A DNA stretch of 64,000 nt. Origin: Bacteroidales bacterium. Lineage in GTDB: Bacteria > Bacteroidota > Bacteroidia > Bacteroidales > Muribaculaceae. Location: the NCBI GenBank assembly GCA_015060975.1, contig SUXI01000006.1, positions 62,001 through 126,000 on the forward strand. Reading direction: 5' to 3'. The notes beneath the pieces are model-generated. The model ran no database searches and was not told where the DNA came from. It worked only from the letters and a program-made list of their open reading frames with translations. The position numbers and the translations under genes were made by a program. Position 1 is the stretch's first letter, and each line of letters opens with the position of its first letter. This document shows positions 17,046 to 26,287 of this stretch, piece by piece.

Positions 17046-19052
17046 TTATCCATTCATGGAACGAAGCAATTCATCATTATCACGAGTTCGCTCCATCTGA
17101 TCCTTAATAAATTCCATTGCCTCTATTGAAGTCCTGTCTGAAATAAATTTTCGCAAAATCCACATTCGGTTGAGTGTCTCTTGGCGTAATAATAAATCAT
17201 CTCGACGTGTACTTGACGCAATAATATCCACTGCCGGGAATATTCGTTTATTTGACAGCTTACGGTCCAATTGAAGTTCCATATTACCGGTACCTTTGAA
17301 TTCCTCAAAAATAACCTCATCCATTTTTGAGCTTGTTTCGGTTAATGCAGTAGCTATAATAGTAAGTGAGCCTCCGCCTTCAATATTACGCGCCGCGCCA
17401 AAAAAACGTTTTGGTTTTTGAAGTGCATTTGCATCAACGCCACCCGATAAAATTTTACCCGAAGCAGGAGATACGGTATTATATGCTCGGGCCAACCTTG
17501 TTATAGAATCTAACAAAATAACCACATCGTGACCACATTCCACCATCCTCTTGGCTTTTTCAAGCACAATGCTTGCAATTTTCACATGACGTTCGGCCGG
17601 CTCATCAAATGTAGAAGCTATAACTTCGGCATTCACACTGCGACTCATATCTGTAACTTCTTCAGGACGTTCATCAATAAGAAGAATCATGATATACGTC
17701 TCAGGGTGATTTTCGGCAATAGCATTTGCTATATCTTTCAACAATATGGTTTTACCTGTCTTTGGTGGTGCGACAATAAGTCCTCGTTGCCCTTTCCCTA
17801 TTGGAGAAAACATATCCACAACTCGAGTTGACAGATTACAAGTTCTACCGCTTGTGAGGTCAAACTTTTCATTAGGGAATAAAGGTGTCAAATGTTCAAA
17901 CGCCACACGATCACGAATATATTCCGGCTTATGTCCATTTACACTCACAACATTACTCATTGGGAAATATTTTTCCCCCTCTCTTGGCGGACGAATTGTA
18001 CATTCCACAACATCACCCGTTTTTAATGCATTCGTTTTTATTTGCGATTGTGTCACATACACATCGTCGGGTGATGAAAGATAATTATAATCACTTGAAC
18101 GCAAAAAGCCATATCCATCAGGCATCACTTCCAACACTCCACTTGCCGATAAAAATCCGTCAAAGTTATATAACGGCTCGGTAACCGGCTGTTGGTGTTG
18201 ATATTGTTGTTTATTATTTTTATTTTTTTGTTTTTTTGATTGCTTTCCTTGTGGTTGTTGTATCTTTTCTTGGCGTTCCTTTCCCGGCTCACTTATTATT
18301 ATTGTCGATGGCAATTGTGCAGTTACTACCGCATTCTCTTTCTCCTGCTGACTTCGAGGGACAAACCTACGCCCCTCACTTCGAGGAAAAAAAGAACCAA
18401 ACGATGAATCTTCCTTAGGTTTAAAATCCTTTTTGGTATTTTCTTCATTGACCGTTATATTCTCAGTTTGAGGTTCTGCAACATCCTCAGTTTTAATAAT
18501 TGTCTCAAGATTAGGAGCCTCAGGAATTTCATCTTTTGCCAATGGCACCAACATTGTCATCTCATCTTTTTCATCAATATCCTCTTTCTCTGCAATCTCT
18601 TGTTCCGAAATTTCTATTGGGATATGAACATCTATATTATCTGAAACTTTTAATTCGTCAGCTAATACCTGTTCTTCCTTTTTATCCTCTTCCTTAACAC
18701 GCTTACGGCGTGTCTTTGGCTCTTTTTTAGCTTTTGGTTCATCATCTTTTGTTATTGAAGCATTAATTTCATCTTCAACAAGTTCAATTTTTGACTCAAC
18801 AACATTTTCTTTTGAATCCATTTCAGGCTCTTTGTTCTCATCTTTTGATGCTTTTTTTTCTTTCTTTGCCTTTGTTGGACGCTTTTTCTTCTCAGCGACT
18901 GTTGCAGTTGCCATTGTTATCGCTTGTTCATCAAGAATACGATAAATTAATTCATCTTTTTGTGATGAATCTACCTTTTTTAAACCCATAGATTCAGCGA
19001 TGCCAATTAACTCAACATCACTCATTGCGTTAAGATCTGAGATATTATACAT
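17046..19052 (-). CDS. rho: Transcription termination factor Rho with long charged insertion
   Basis: 668 aa from ATG 19052, placed there because the Rho N-terminal domain begins with [20 protein letters not shown]; 20 further in-frame codons upstream look non-coding. Order: Rho N domain (1-45), an unusually long Lys/Glu-rich insertion (about 50-290, later Gln/Lys-rich), the cold-shock-like RNA-binding domain (about 293-370, [13 protein letters not shown]), and the RecA-type ATPase (Walker [13 protein letters not shown] near 425, Walker [19 protein letters not shown]). Standard Rho is about 420 aa, so the insertion explains the size. Long disordered Rho insertions are known in gut Bacteroides. 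Its promoter and a leader of about 160 bases lie upstream. Confidence 0.97.
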   Translation of the reverse strand: MYNISDLNAMSDVELIGIAESMGLKKVDSSQKDELIYRILDEQAITMATATVAEKKKRPTKAKKEKKASKDENKEPEMDSKENVVESKIELVEDEINASITKDDEPKAKKEPKTRRKRVKEEDKKEEQVLADELKVSDNIDVHIPIEISEQEIAEKEDIDEKDEMTMLVPLAKDEIPEAPNLETIIKTEDVAEPQTENITVNEENTKKDFKPKEDSSFGSFFPRSEGRRFVPRSQQEKENAVVTAQLPSTIIISEPGKERQEKIQQPQGKQSKKQKNKNNKQQYQHQQPVTEPLYNFDGFLSASGVLEVMPDGYGFLRSSDYNYLSSPDDVYVTQSQIKTNALKTGDVVECTIRPPREGEKYFPMSNVVSVNGHKPEYIRDRVAFEHLTPLFPNEKFDLTSGRTCNLSTRVVDMFSPIGKGQRGLIVAPPKTGKTILLKDIANAIAENHPETYIMILLIDERPEEVTDMSRSVNAEVIASTFDEPAERHVKIASIVLEKAKRMVECGHDVVILLDSITRLARAYNTVSPASGKILSGGVDANALQKPKRFFGAARNIEGGGSLTIIATALTETSSKMDEVIFEEFKGTGNMELQLDRKLSNKRIFPAVDIIASSTRRDDLLLRQETLNRMWILRKFISDRTSIEAMEFIKDQMERTRDNDELLRSMNG

Positions 19053-19220
19053 AAATTTATTTGGAGATATATCTGAAGTATAATTAATACTATTTCCAAT
19101 AATGCGACACAACGAAATCGCACGCTATTAATGTTTAAACAAAAATTCTATTGAAAATTAAGAATAAAACCGTCTTCATTTGAACATTTATATTTAGCCG
19201 GTTTTCTATTGAATACAATG

Positions 19221-19252
19221 CAAAGATACCTTGCTTTTCCCATATAAACAAA
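19221..19252 (-). promoter_or_regulatory. Promoter of rho
   Basis: Minus strand TTTG (19252-19249), 20-base spacer, TATCTTTG (19228-19221), full consensus. The transcript would start near 19214, giving a leader of about 160 bases, long enough for autoregulation as seen for rho in other bacteria (inference). Confidence 0.75.
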
Positions 19253-19354
19253 TTTTACATAAAAAATGTTTGTCTGCACAAACTTTATTTTAATAATCTC
19301 AAACACAATTAAAAATCAGCAAAATATAAAAAATGCTTCTAACAGCAAATGAAA

Positions 19355-20152
19355 TTATTTATCTTTCACTCTAAAGTCCTTTACCTTAGAATCAAATACT
19401 ACATTTCGATTTGGGAATAGATTATTAAGGGAGCCGTCAGTAATTAGTTGCGAGGTGGAGCCTTCTATCATTGTTGAATGGGCTGTTACGAGCCACAGGC
19501 GGTCGGTGAGAGGGAGCGACAATCCCACGTCGTGAGTGGACAGCAATACCGCTTTTTGTTGCGATTGAGCGAGATTACGAAGCAACTGCATTGTTTCGAT
19601 ACGCGAAGCCACATCGAGGAAGGCAGTGGGTTCATCAAGGATTATAATAGGTGTTTCTTGTGCCAACGCGCGGGCTATCATCGCCTTTTGTCGTTCTCCA
19701 TCGGAAAGAGTTGCCACATAATCGTGTGTTTTATGGCTCATACCCACATTTTCAATAGCCTCAGCCACTACACGACGATCATCATCGTCAAGACGTCCGA
19801 AGAACCCGGTATAAGGTTGGCGACCAAGCGACACAAGTTCCTCCACGGTCAACGCTCCGGCAAGAGTGCGATCGGTATAAACAATACCTATAAGTTTGGA
19901 CAGTTCTTTAGATGAATATGTTGTTAAATCACGACCATTAATCTCAATTACACCATTCAATGGTGACTGCACGCCCGATATTGTTCGTAGCAACGTGGAT
20001 TTTCCTATCCCATTCGCACCGAGCAGGCACACCAATTCCCCCGGGTAAAGCGACACATTAATATGTTCAAGCACTGTTGATATGCGCTTTCCGTTGCAAT
20101 ACCCCACTGCGAGATCATTTGTCGATAACATTGCTTGGTGTGACATAATCAA
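19355..20152 (-). CDS. FecE/BtuD-type ABC transporter ATPase
   Basis: 265 aa. Walker A GANGIGKST (45-53), signature LSDGE (149-153) and Walker B IIILDEPTAFLD (169-180) are intact. The sequence is of the iron-siderophore/haem/cobalamin import class. Its start overlaps the stop of the permease gene upstream (ATGA), confirming a transporter unit. An alternative start is the third codon (Met). It is the last gene of the leftward operon that begins near 26 kb. Iron chelate versus cobalamin cannot be decided; no cobalamin riboswitch was seen upstream. Confidence 0.92.
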   Translation of the reverse strand: MIMSHQAMLSTNDLAVGYCNGKRISTVLEHINVSLYPGELVCLLGANGIGKSTLLRTISGVQSPLNGVIEINGRDLTTYSSKELSKLIGIVYTDRTLAGALTVEELVSLGRQPYTGFFGRLDDDDRRVVAEAIENVGMSHKTHDYVATLSDGERQKAMIARALAQETPIIILDEPTAFLDVASRIETMQLLRNLAQSQQKAVLLSTHDVGLSLPLTDRLWLVTAHSTMIEGSTSQLITDGSLNNLFPNRNVVFDSKVKDFRVKDK

Positions 20153-21174
20153 TTGAAATATAATATCTTTTTACGATTGATGATTACATATATTATAATG
20201 GGAACGCCTATGATTGGAGTAATTGCGTTGATAGGAATTACCGACGAGGGCAACACGCTGATGAGGTTGCACAACAACGCTATCACCGCCCCGGCAAGAG
20301 CTGTGGCAGGGAGCAAAACGGTGTGGTTAGATGAACGCAACGCCAAGCGAGCGATGTGTGGCACCACCAGTCCAAGAAACCCTATCGGTCCACAAAATGC
20401 TGTAACAACAGCAGTGAGTATCCCCGATAGCAACAGCAATTTATTACGAGTGGCCTTAATGCTGACGCCCAAATTCTCGGCATAACGCGCTCCGAGCAAC
20501 AACGCATTGAGCGGTTTCACGAGCACAAACGACAAGCCAAGCGACACCATTATCAATATCGAGAACAACGGCAAGCGGTCGAGCGTCACACCGGTAAAAT
20601 TACCCATTCCCCATATCACAAACGAGTGAACCCCCTCTTGTGTGGAAAAGAAGTTGAGCAATGATATTGCCGACGAAGTGAGATAACCCACCATTATACC
20701 TATGATGAGCAACATCGCCGTTGATCTCACTATAGATGAAAAGAATAGCAATATCAGCATCACTACTGCCGCACCGGCAATGGCTCCAAGCAAAATGCTG
20801 AAATATGAGGTCAACGCTTCACTCACCACGCCACCCATTGCAAGCATCACCACTGCCACGCCAAGGCTCGAACCGGTTGATACACCAAGAATTGACGGAC
20901 CGGCAAGCGGATTGTCGAAAGTGGTTTGCAACAACAATCCCGCCACAGCCAATGCTGCTCCGGCAAGAGCGGCCGTCAGAGCCATAGGCAATCGTGTCTC
21001 GACCACAATCGTTTCCCACGTGTGTTTCGACACCGGCTCACCGATAAGAGCATTCAACACTTCGCTAAATGGTATATCTATAGAGCCATACACCAAATTC
21101 AACGGCAACAACACCACCACAAGGAGTGATAATGCTATAAGTGTGATTGCTGAGCGATGAGAGGTTGCTTTCAT
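20149..21174 (-). CDS. FecCD-family ABC transporter permease
   Basis: 341 aa, with about 9-10 hydrophobic segments and the FecCD blocks RLPMALTAALAGAALAVAGLLLQTTF, abbreviated here to RLPMALTAALAG, then LAGPSILGVSTGSSLGVA, and CGPIGFLGLVVPHIARL near the ATPase-coupling region. It forms the inner-membrane channel for uptake of iron chelates or vitamin B12. The ATG of the ATPase gene overlaps its stop. It follows the POT-like transporter gene by 22 bases. Confidence 0.93.
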   Translation of the reverse strand: MKATSHRSAITLIALSLLVVVLLPLNLVYGSIDIPFSEVLNALIGEPVSKHTWETIVVETRLPMALTAALAGAALAVAGLLLQTTFDNPLAGPSILGVSTGSSLGVAVVMLAMGGVVSEALTSYFSILLGAIAGAAVVMLILLFFSSIVRSTAMLLIIGIMVGYLTSSAISLLNFFSTQEGVHSFVIWGMGNFTGVTLDRLPLFSILIMVSLGLSFVLVKPLNALLLGARYAENLGVSIKATRNKLLLLSGILTAVVTAFCGPIGFLGLVVPHIARLALRSSNHTVLLPATALAGAVIALLCNLISVLPSSVIPINAITPIIGVPIIIYVIINRKKILYFN

Positions 21175-21196
21175 TTCTTTATTTTAATCTATTTTC

Positions 21197-22537
21197 TTAT
21201 TCTTTAGCTTTGTTTACTCGGGCATAAATTATCAATGCAAATGCCGAGATTAGTCCGATTGCGGCAAACCAATACCAAATATAATGAGCGTTGACCGTAG
21301 CAACCTGCCATGCCTCAACACTCTCAAATCCATTGGGGTCGGGGCAATATTTCGAAAGCAGAACGCCCGAAAGTCCAAAACCTAATATCGATGAAAGGAA
21401 TGAATGCAGATGGCTGAAACCCAAATACAACCCCTCCTCTCCTTTTGGAGCTTGAAGGGAGAAATATTCAAGGTAACGAGGCGAGATAAAACACTCGGCC
21501 AAGGCTTGGAACACAATACCCACAATCATCATAAAGGTGATGGGGTGCATACCCAAAATTTCGCCACTGAAGAGATTTCCCGTAGCCATCACAATTGCCG
21601 ACACCGGGATAAGGAACATTCCTATCACAATCGATGTCAAGGCCTTACGGCGCGCCATGAATTGAGTAATCAAATTCACGAATACAACCACTACAAATGG
21701 GTTTACATTGGCAATCCAACCCGGACGAGCAGTTTCGCCGGCAAGACGAATCACATATTTAGGCATTGTGGCATATAGCTGTTGTTGCACAATCCAAAAA
21801 CCGGTAACGATGAGTATCAATATGAGCAATCGCCCGTTGGAAAACACTTTCACCAATCCTTGCATCACCTCTTTCACGCTTTTTCCTTCGCCTGAGTGAT
21901 GAGCCGAATGGTAGAATAGCAATATCGCAATAAATGCCAATACACATAGTGTTGCTGAGAAAAAGTTGATATAAATATATGCCGATTCACCCACAAACGA
22001 GCGCAATGGGTCAATCACACTTTTACCGGTAAACGAACCAATATTCACCATCATATAGAATATTGAATACCCCTTGGCGCGTGTTTCAGATGTGGTTTCG
22101 CGGGCAACAGACGCAGATATAATTGACTTGATGAACGACCCTCCTATCATTAATATAATGAGAATGGGTATAATAAGATAACGTTCCCAACTTTCGATGA
22201 GACCGGTATATATAGTTTTCTCGCCATATTGCACCAATCCGCCACTCTCGAGCATTATAGGCAATAATCCTTGCATGAGGTAGCCAGCCGACAATAGCGA
22301 AAACGCCACAATGATTGATTTGCGATAACCTATCTTATCGGCAAAAGCACCGGTAAATAATGGCAATAGGTATAGCCCTCCCGAGAATAATCCCGAAATA
22401 AGACTCGCCTCAATGTCGGAGAAACCCAAGGTGTTTGACAAATATAATGTAATCACTATAAACACAGCATAATATGCCATGCGTTCCAACATTTCCGCGG
22501 CATTTGCCGTCCAAAAAGCCTTTGAGTATTTTGCCAT
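21197..22537 (-). CDS. MFS transporter with POT-like ExxER motif
   Basis: 446 aa, about 12 transmembrane helices. The first helix contains AEMLERMAYYAVF, which matches the ExxER signature of proton-coupled oligopeptide transporters (POT/PTR), and the loop ADKIGYRKSI is the MFS motif between helices 2 and 3. It lies inside a FecBCD-type ABC operon, between the binding-protein gene (25 bases upstream) and the permease (22 bases downstream). That position suggests it handles the same ligand or a chelate-derived product, but peptide or other substrates are equally possible. Confidence 0.85.
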   Translation of the reverse strand: MAKYSKAFWTANAAEMLERMAYYAVFIVITLYLSNTLGFSDIEASLISGLFSGGLYLLPLFTGAFADKIGYRKSIIVAFSLLSAGYLMQGLLPIMLESGGLVQYGEKTIYTGLIESWERYLIIPILIILMIGGSFIKSIISASVARETTSETRAKGYSIFYMMVNIGSFTGKSVIDPLRSFVGESAYIYINFFSATLCVLAFIAILLFYHSAHHSGEGKSVKEVMQGLVKVFSNGRLLILILIVTGFWIVQQQLYATMPKYVIRLAGETARPGWIANVNPFVVVVFVNLITQFMARRKALTSIVIGMFLIPVSAIVMATGNLFSGEILGMHPITFMMIVGIVFQALAECFISPRYLEYFSLQAPKGEEGLYLGFSHLHSFLSSILGFGLSGVLLSKYCPDPNGFESVEAWQVATVNAHYIWYWFAAIGLISAFALIIYARVNKAKE

Positions 22538-22562
22538 TATTATATTCGATTTAATTTGATGT

Positions 22563-23696
22563 TTATTTTACTTGACGGAGGTAACTAAACGACTTGTCTC
22601 CATCAATAGCCTCGGGGTGAAACAATATAATATATTCACGCAATAAGCGCTCGGGGTGAAATGGGAAATCCTCAAAAAAAGATGATTCAACAGTATTTAT
22701 CACATACACCCCACCCTTTGAGAATGCCTCCATTTTTTTATTTAGAGGATATTTCGACTCGAGATCCTTAAGCGAAATATTGGGTTCGGGACTTTTTATG
22801 AGCCAAAAATCGGCATTATAGGCTTTGTCATATACCGTAGCGAAGTCGAATTGAAGCGAGCCGTTAGATTTATCATCACTCCATGGATATGACGCGCCGG
22901 CATCGGCATACATTTGTGCCATATAGCTCTTTCCTCCGGGGAGAAACCACACTCCATCGGTCATCATTTCGCTTATCACAATAGGGTTTTCTTTCACATC
23001 TTTCACACTCGAAGCCAAAGTGTTATATTCCTCAACCACACTATTATATATCTCAGCGACCTCTTTGCGCTTACACAACAGTTCTCCAATAAGTTTTATC
23101 CATTCGGCACGACCAAGAGGAGTTGATTCCATATAATCGGCACATTCAATGATGGGAATGCCGAGTTTTTCGATTGCTCCATGTCCGGCATTTTGGAATG
23201 GAGAAGTCATGATTGCTTGTGGCGAAAGTTCCACAATCTTTTCAATCGAAGGAGCCATTGAATTCCCGGCATCAACAACCGTCCCCGCCTCAATACCCTC
23301 AACTATTTCTGGGATTTTATAATATTCGGCATCAACAATACCGGTAACAGCATTGACACAACCAACCTCATGGAATGCACCGGCATGAACCGACGAATAA
23401 ACCAACGCCGAAGTTATTGGCACTCGCACCAATGTAGCGTCTGAAGGCAAGTTCTCGGGTGCCATACTATCTCGATGTACAAGAGCATAGCGTTGCAACG
23501 TGGCACCCTCTTTCCATGGATTTTCCACATCTACAAGTGTATATGAGCCACAATCAACGATAGTGAGCAGCTGCGCCTTAGTAGTCAATGTATCACCCTC
23601 AACAACATCACTTTTGCTCCCCTGCCCTTGACAACCAGTGACAGCCAAAACAAAACTATATGCTATTATGATATTTATTAGTTTACGCAACATCAC
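22563..23696 (-). CDS. FecB/BtuF-type substrate-binding lipoprotein
   Basis: 377 aa. Lipobox VTGC in MMLRKLINIIIAYSF-led signal peptide gives a lipid-anchored periplasmic binding protein. The body shows the TroA/FecB pattern: VPITSALVYSSVHAGAF, ALMT-like SPQAIMTSPF, GIPIIECADYMESTPLGRAEWIK, and the long linking helix (KEVAEIYNSVVEEYNTL). It delivers ligand to the FecCD permease encoded further along. The start overlaps the helicase stop by four bases (ATGA). Confidence 0.9.
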   Translation of the reverse strand: MMLRKLINIIIAYSFVLAVTGCQGQGSKSDVVEGDTLTTKAQLLTIVDCGSYTLVDVENPWKEGATLQRYALVHRDSMAPENLPSDATLVRVPITSALVYSSVHAGAFHEVGCVNAVTGIVDAEYYKIPEIVEGIEAGTVVDAGNSMAPSIEKIVELSPQAIMTSPFQNAGHGAIEKLGIPIIECADYMESTPLGRAEWIKLIGELLCKRKEVAEIYNSVVEEYNTLASSVKDVKENPIVISEMMTDGVWFLPGGKSYMAQMYADAGASYPWSDDKSNGSLQFDFATVYDKAYNADFWLIKSPEPNISLKDLESKYPLNKKMEAFSKGGVYVINTVESSFFEDFPFHPERLLREYIILFHPEAIDGDKSFSYLRQVK

Positions 23697-25015
23697 ACTT
23701 TGATTTTTGTTATTCTCACTCTCTTGTTTTTTATTTTGTGAGGAGCGAGCATTGTCAACACCTCATCGGCACGATTGCGAGGCACGGCGACAAGCACACA
23801 ATGGTCTTTCACTGCAATTTTACCCACTTGCGATGAATCCAATCCACCTTTATTAATCATAAATCCCACCACATCGCCACGTGATATTTTTTCTTTTTTA
23901 CCGGCGTTGAAATGCAATGTCGAAATATCAGATTTTATAGGGTTATCACTTTTTCCCGTAGGAACATAATCACGGTCAAAATCGATATAATCAGGAATAT
24001 TTTCACCCTCGGCGGTGATGACATAAACAGTCCCTTCAGCACCCATTCGAGCCGTACGGCCATTGCGATGCGTCCAACTTTCGGGCGATAGAGGCATATG
24101 ATAATGCACCACAGCTTGCACGTGGTCAATATCCAATCCACGCGAAGCGAGATCGGTTGATACCAATATGGGGGTTGTTCCGTTATTTAGCAAGTCAATA
24201 GCCTTTTCTCGGTCGATTTGTTCAAGACCACCATGATACAACCCCACCGGCAATCGATTTTGTCGCAAAAAGTCATATACCCGAGTTGCACTCTCACGAT
24301 GATTGACAAACAATATAACCTTCCCGTTAGGCAACGACCGGAGCAAATCGATTGCAGATTGTAATTTATCTCGCACCGGACTCGCCACTTTTACAACTTG
24401 CATGCGATGACGTGGAGCCTCGGTCTTTTCAGTGTAATCAAGAATTTTAGGTGACTTGAAATTGACAAACGATGGCATCTCATCGAGAGTGGTTGCCGAA
24501 GTGAGCACTGTCAACAACAATGAACGCATAGGGCGCACCACCTTGCGCATTTCATCATGGAAGCCCAAATCAAGAGCTTTGTCATATTCATCAAGCACAA
24601 GCGCATTAACCCCGGCCAAATCGACATTCCCACGATTAAGATGATCGAGCAATCTACCGGGTGTGGCGACAATAATGTCGGGTACTGATGATGTGAGGGA
24701 ACGAGCCTCATCTATCATCGAATGACCACCATAACAAGCCACTGTTTTATATCTGGCAGCAATGGGACGAATCACTTCGGCAATCTGCATAACCAACTCA
24801 CGAGCAGGAGCAATTACAACTGCCTGCACTTTCCCTCGTGGAGCGGTGAGAGTGCGTAACAATGCAATCGCAAACGCCACAGTCTTTCCACTTCCTGTGG
24901 GCGACAGCAACAATATTTGCGATGCCGAGACACGAGCTACCTCTTGTTGCATTTCATTGAGTTGCCCTATTCCAAGACGTTGCTTTATATTATTTATAAT
25001 CAGTGATTGTTTCAT
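23693..25015 (-). CDS. DEAD-box-type RNA helicase with DbpA-like C-terminal domain; motif II is DEYD
   Basis: 440 aa. Helicase motifs: Q-motif region, motif I SPTGSGKT (38-45), TPGR (118-121), motif II DEYD (142-145, where DEAD is usual), SAT (173-175) and HRNGRTARMG (motif VI). The last 75 residues (ISRGDVVGFMINKGGLDSSQ, then KIAVKDHCVLVAVPRNRA) resemble the DbpA RNA-binding domain, which targets 23S rRNA helix 92, so a ribosome-assembly role is likely. Start and stop both overlap neighbours by four bases (lipid kinase upstream, binding protein downstream). Confidence 0.92.
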   Translation of the reverse strand: MKQSLIINNIKQRLGIGQLNEMQQEVARVSASQILLLSPTGSGKTVAFAIALLRTLTAPRGKVQAVVIAPARELVMQIAEVIRPIAARYKTVACYGGHSMIDEARSLTSSVPDIIVATPGRLLDHLNRGNVDLAGVNALVLDEYDKALDLGFHDEMRKVVRPMRSLLLTVLTSATTLDEMPSFVNFKSPKILDYTEKTEAPRHRMQVVKVASPVRDKLQSAIDLLRSLPNGKVILFVNHRESATRVYDFLRQNRLPVGLYHGGLEQIDREKAIDLLNNGTTPILVSTDLASRGLDIDHVQAVVHYHMPLSPESWTHRNGRTARMGAEGTVYVITAEGENIPDYIDFDRDYVPTGKSDNPIKSDISTLHFNAGKKEKISRGDVVGFMINKGGLDSSQVGKIAVKDHCVLVAVPRNRADEVLTMLAPHKIKNKRVRITKIKV

Positions 25016-25995
25016 TTGTGTCGTTTATTGAAAAAATTATTCATCGCAATGCGCACCTCTTCCATAAAATGATTTACCGGAGTAATAATAGGTCGAAATT
25101 CCTCTTGATACTTAGACGGAACAAATATTTTCAATCCGGCACTGTGACATTTAACATCCAAGACATTTCCAAGTGCGATAGGCTCTCCATCAATATGAGC
25201 CACACTGTCTTCTGTGCGACTAATTGTCGCTGCAGGAGCACGAAACGACTGCAACAATGTGTTGCGACTTATATACCCGGTAAATAAATCCACGCCCAGC
25301 ACCGCAGTATTAAGAGGAGATCCGGCATGAATTATTATTATATCAAGCAAGCCATCGGTCATACTCGCCGATGGTGCAATATAGGCATTATTTCCATATT
25401 GAGACGCATTGCAACACGCCACTAAAAAAGCCTTTTGTGTTATCTCTTTTCCATTGGCTTTTATTGTATATTCTTTAGGCCGATATTTCACAAATTCCTC
25501 TATCGCGCTTTTCACATACATTAATTTGCCGCGTTTTCGTTGGCGCGCAAAGCGATCGCTCACCGCCGCATCAAAACCCACTCCAAATGTACAAAAGAAA
25601 GGGCGGTCATTTACAGTGGCATAATCACATGCCACCACATTATTCTCTATAATCACATCAAGCGACAAATCAACATCTACCGGAATATTAAGATGCCGAG
25701 CCAATCCGTTTCCCGAACCAGAAGGAATGATTCCTAAAGCTACATCACTGCCACTAAGCGCTGTGGCAACCTCGTTAACCGTTCCATCTCCTCCCGCAAC
25801 AATTACGCCATAATAGCCTTGTTCAACGGCTTGTTTTGCATATTCATTGGCATCTCCCGATTTTTCTGTAATCTTTACATCAACATCTTTTGACAACATT
25901 GCTATTATGCGTTGTGGCACAATCTCCCGAAGCCTATCTTTATTAATAGACCCCGAAATAGGATTTATAACCAATAGCATCCGTTGCTTACTCAT
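25012..25995 (-). CDS. Diacylglycerol/lipid kinase family protein (YegS-like)
   Basis: 327 aa from the ATG at 25995. Another ATG four codons upstream (26007) would leave almost no leader after the predicted transcription start near 26012, so the second is preferred. Features: VINPISGSINK (phosphate-binding segment), the signature VAGGDGTVNEVATAL, and GIIPSGSGNGLARHLN. Members phosphorylate diacylglycerol or related lipids at the membrane. First gene of a leftward operon with the helicase and uptake genes; the functional link between them is not obvious. Confidence 0.9.
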   Translation of the reverse strand: MSKQRMLLVINPISGSINKDRLREIVPQRIIAMLSKDVDVKITEKSGDANEYAKQAVEQGYYGVIVAGGDGTVNEVATALSGSDVALGIIPSGSGNGLARHLNIPVDVDLSLDVIIENNVVACDYATVNDRPFFCTFGVGFDAAVSDRFARQRKRGKLMYVKSAIEEFVKYRPKEYTIKANGKEITQKAFLVACCNASQYGNNAYIAPSASMTDGLLDIIIIHAGSPLNTAVLGVDLFTGYISRNTLLQSFRAPAATISRTEDSVAHIDGEPIALGNVLDVKCHSAGLKIFVPSKYQEEFRPIITPVNHFMEEVRIAMNNFFNKRHK

Positions 25996-26017
25996 ATCGA
26001 TATACAATTAAACATCG

Positions 26018-26048
26018 CAAAGATACTAAACCATAACCAATCCTACAA
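26018..26048 (-). promoter_or_regulatory. Promoter of the lipid kinase-helicase-transporter operon
   Basis: Minus strand TTG (26048-26046), 20-base spacer, TATCTTTG (26025-26018). It predicts a start near 26012 and favours the ATG at 25995 as the kinase start. Confidence 0.7.
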
Positions 26049-26231
26049 TTTTATTCTTTTGAAAACAGCAAGAAACAATGCCATTTTTTGACGTTGCTTC
26101 TTGTTGCTTTATTTTCAATCTCTGGGATAATTATTATGGATTACCGTTTAATGGGATAAATACTTTCACAATTTCAATCCCGTCTTTTTCTATTTTTTTG
26201 AATCTATAATCATCAATATTTAATAACAACT

Positions 26232-26258
26232 CACGCCCGATAGCAAGTATCGGGCGTG
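26232..26258 (-). terminator. Terminator of the glycogen operon
   Basis: Perfect 11-bp stem CACGCCCGATA (26232-26242) with TATCGGGCGTG (26248-26258), 5-base loop, 29 bases after the GH57 stop. The minus-strand tail is AGTTGTTATT, a modest T-run. Confidence 0.75.
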
Positions 26259-26287
26259 GAAGTATTAAAATATCACTCTATTGCGAG

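Noticed and set aside
25996-26287. Cobalamin riboswitch for the FecBCD-type operon
   Set aside because: The predicted leader is only about 15 bases and no B12-box-like sequence was seen.
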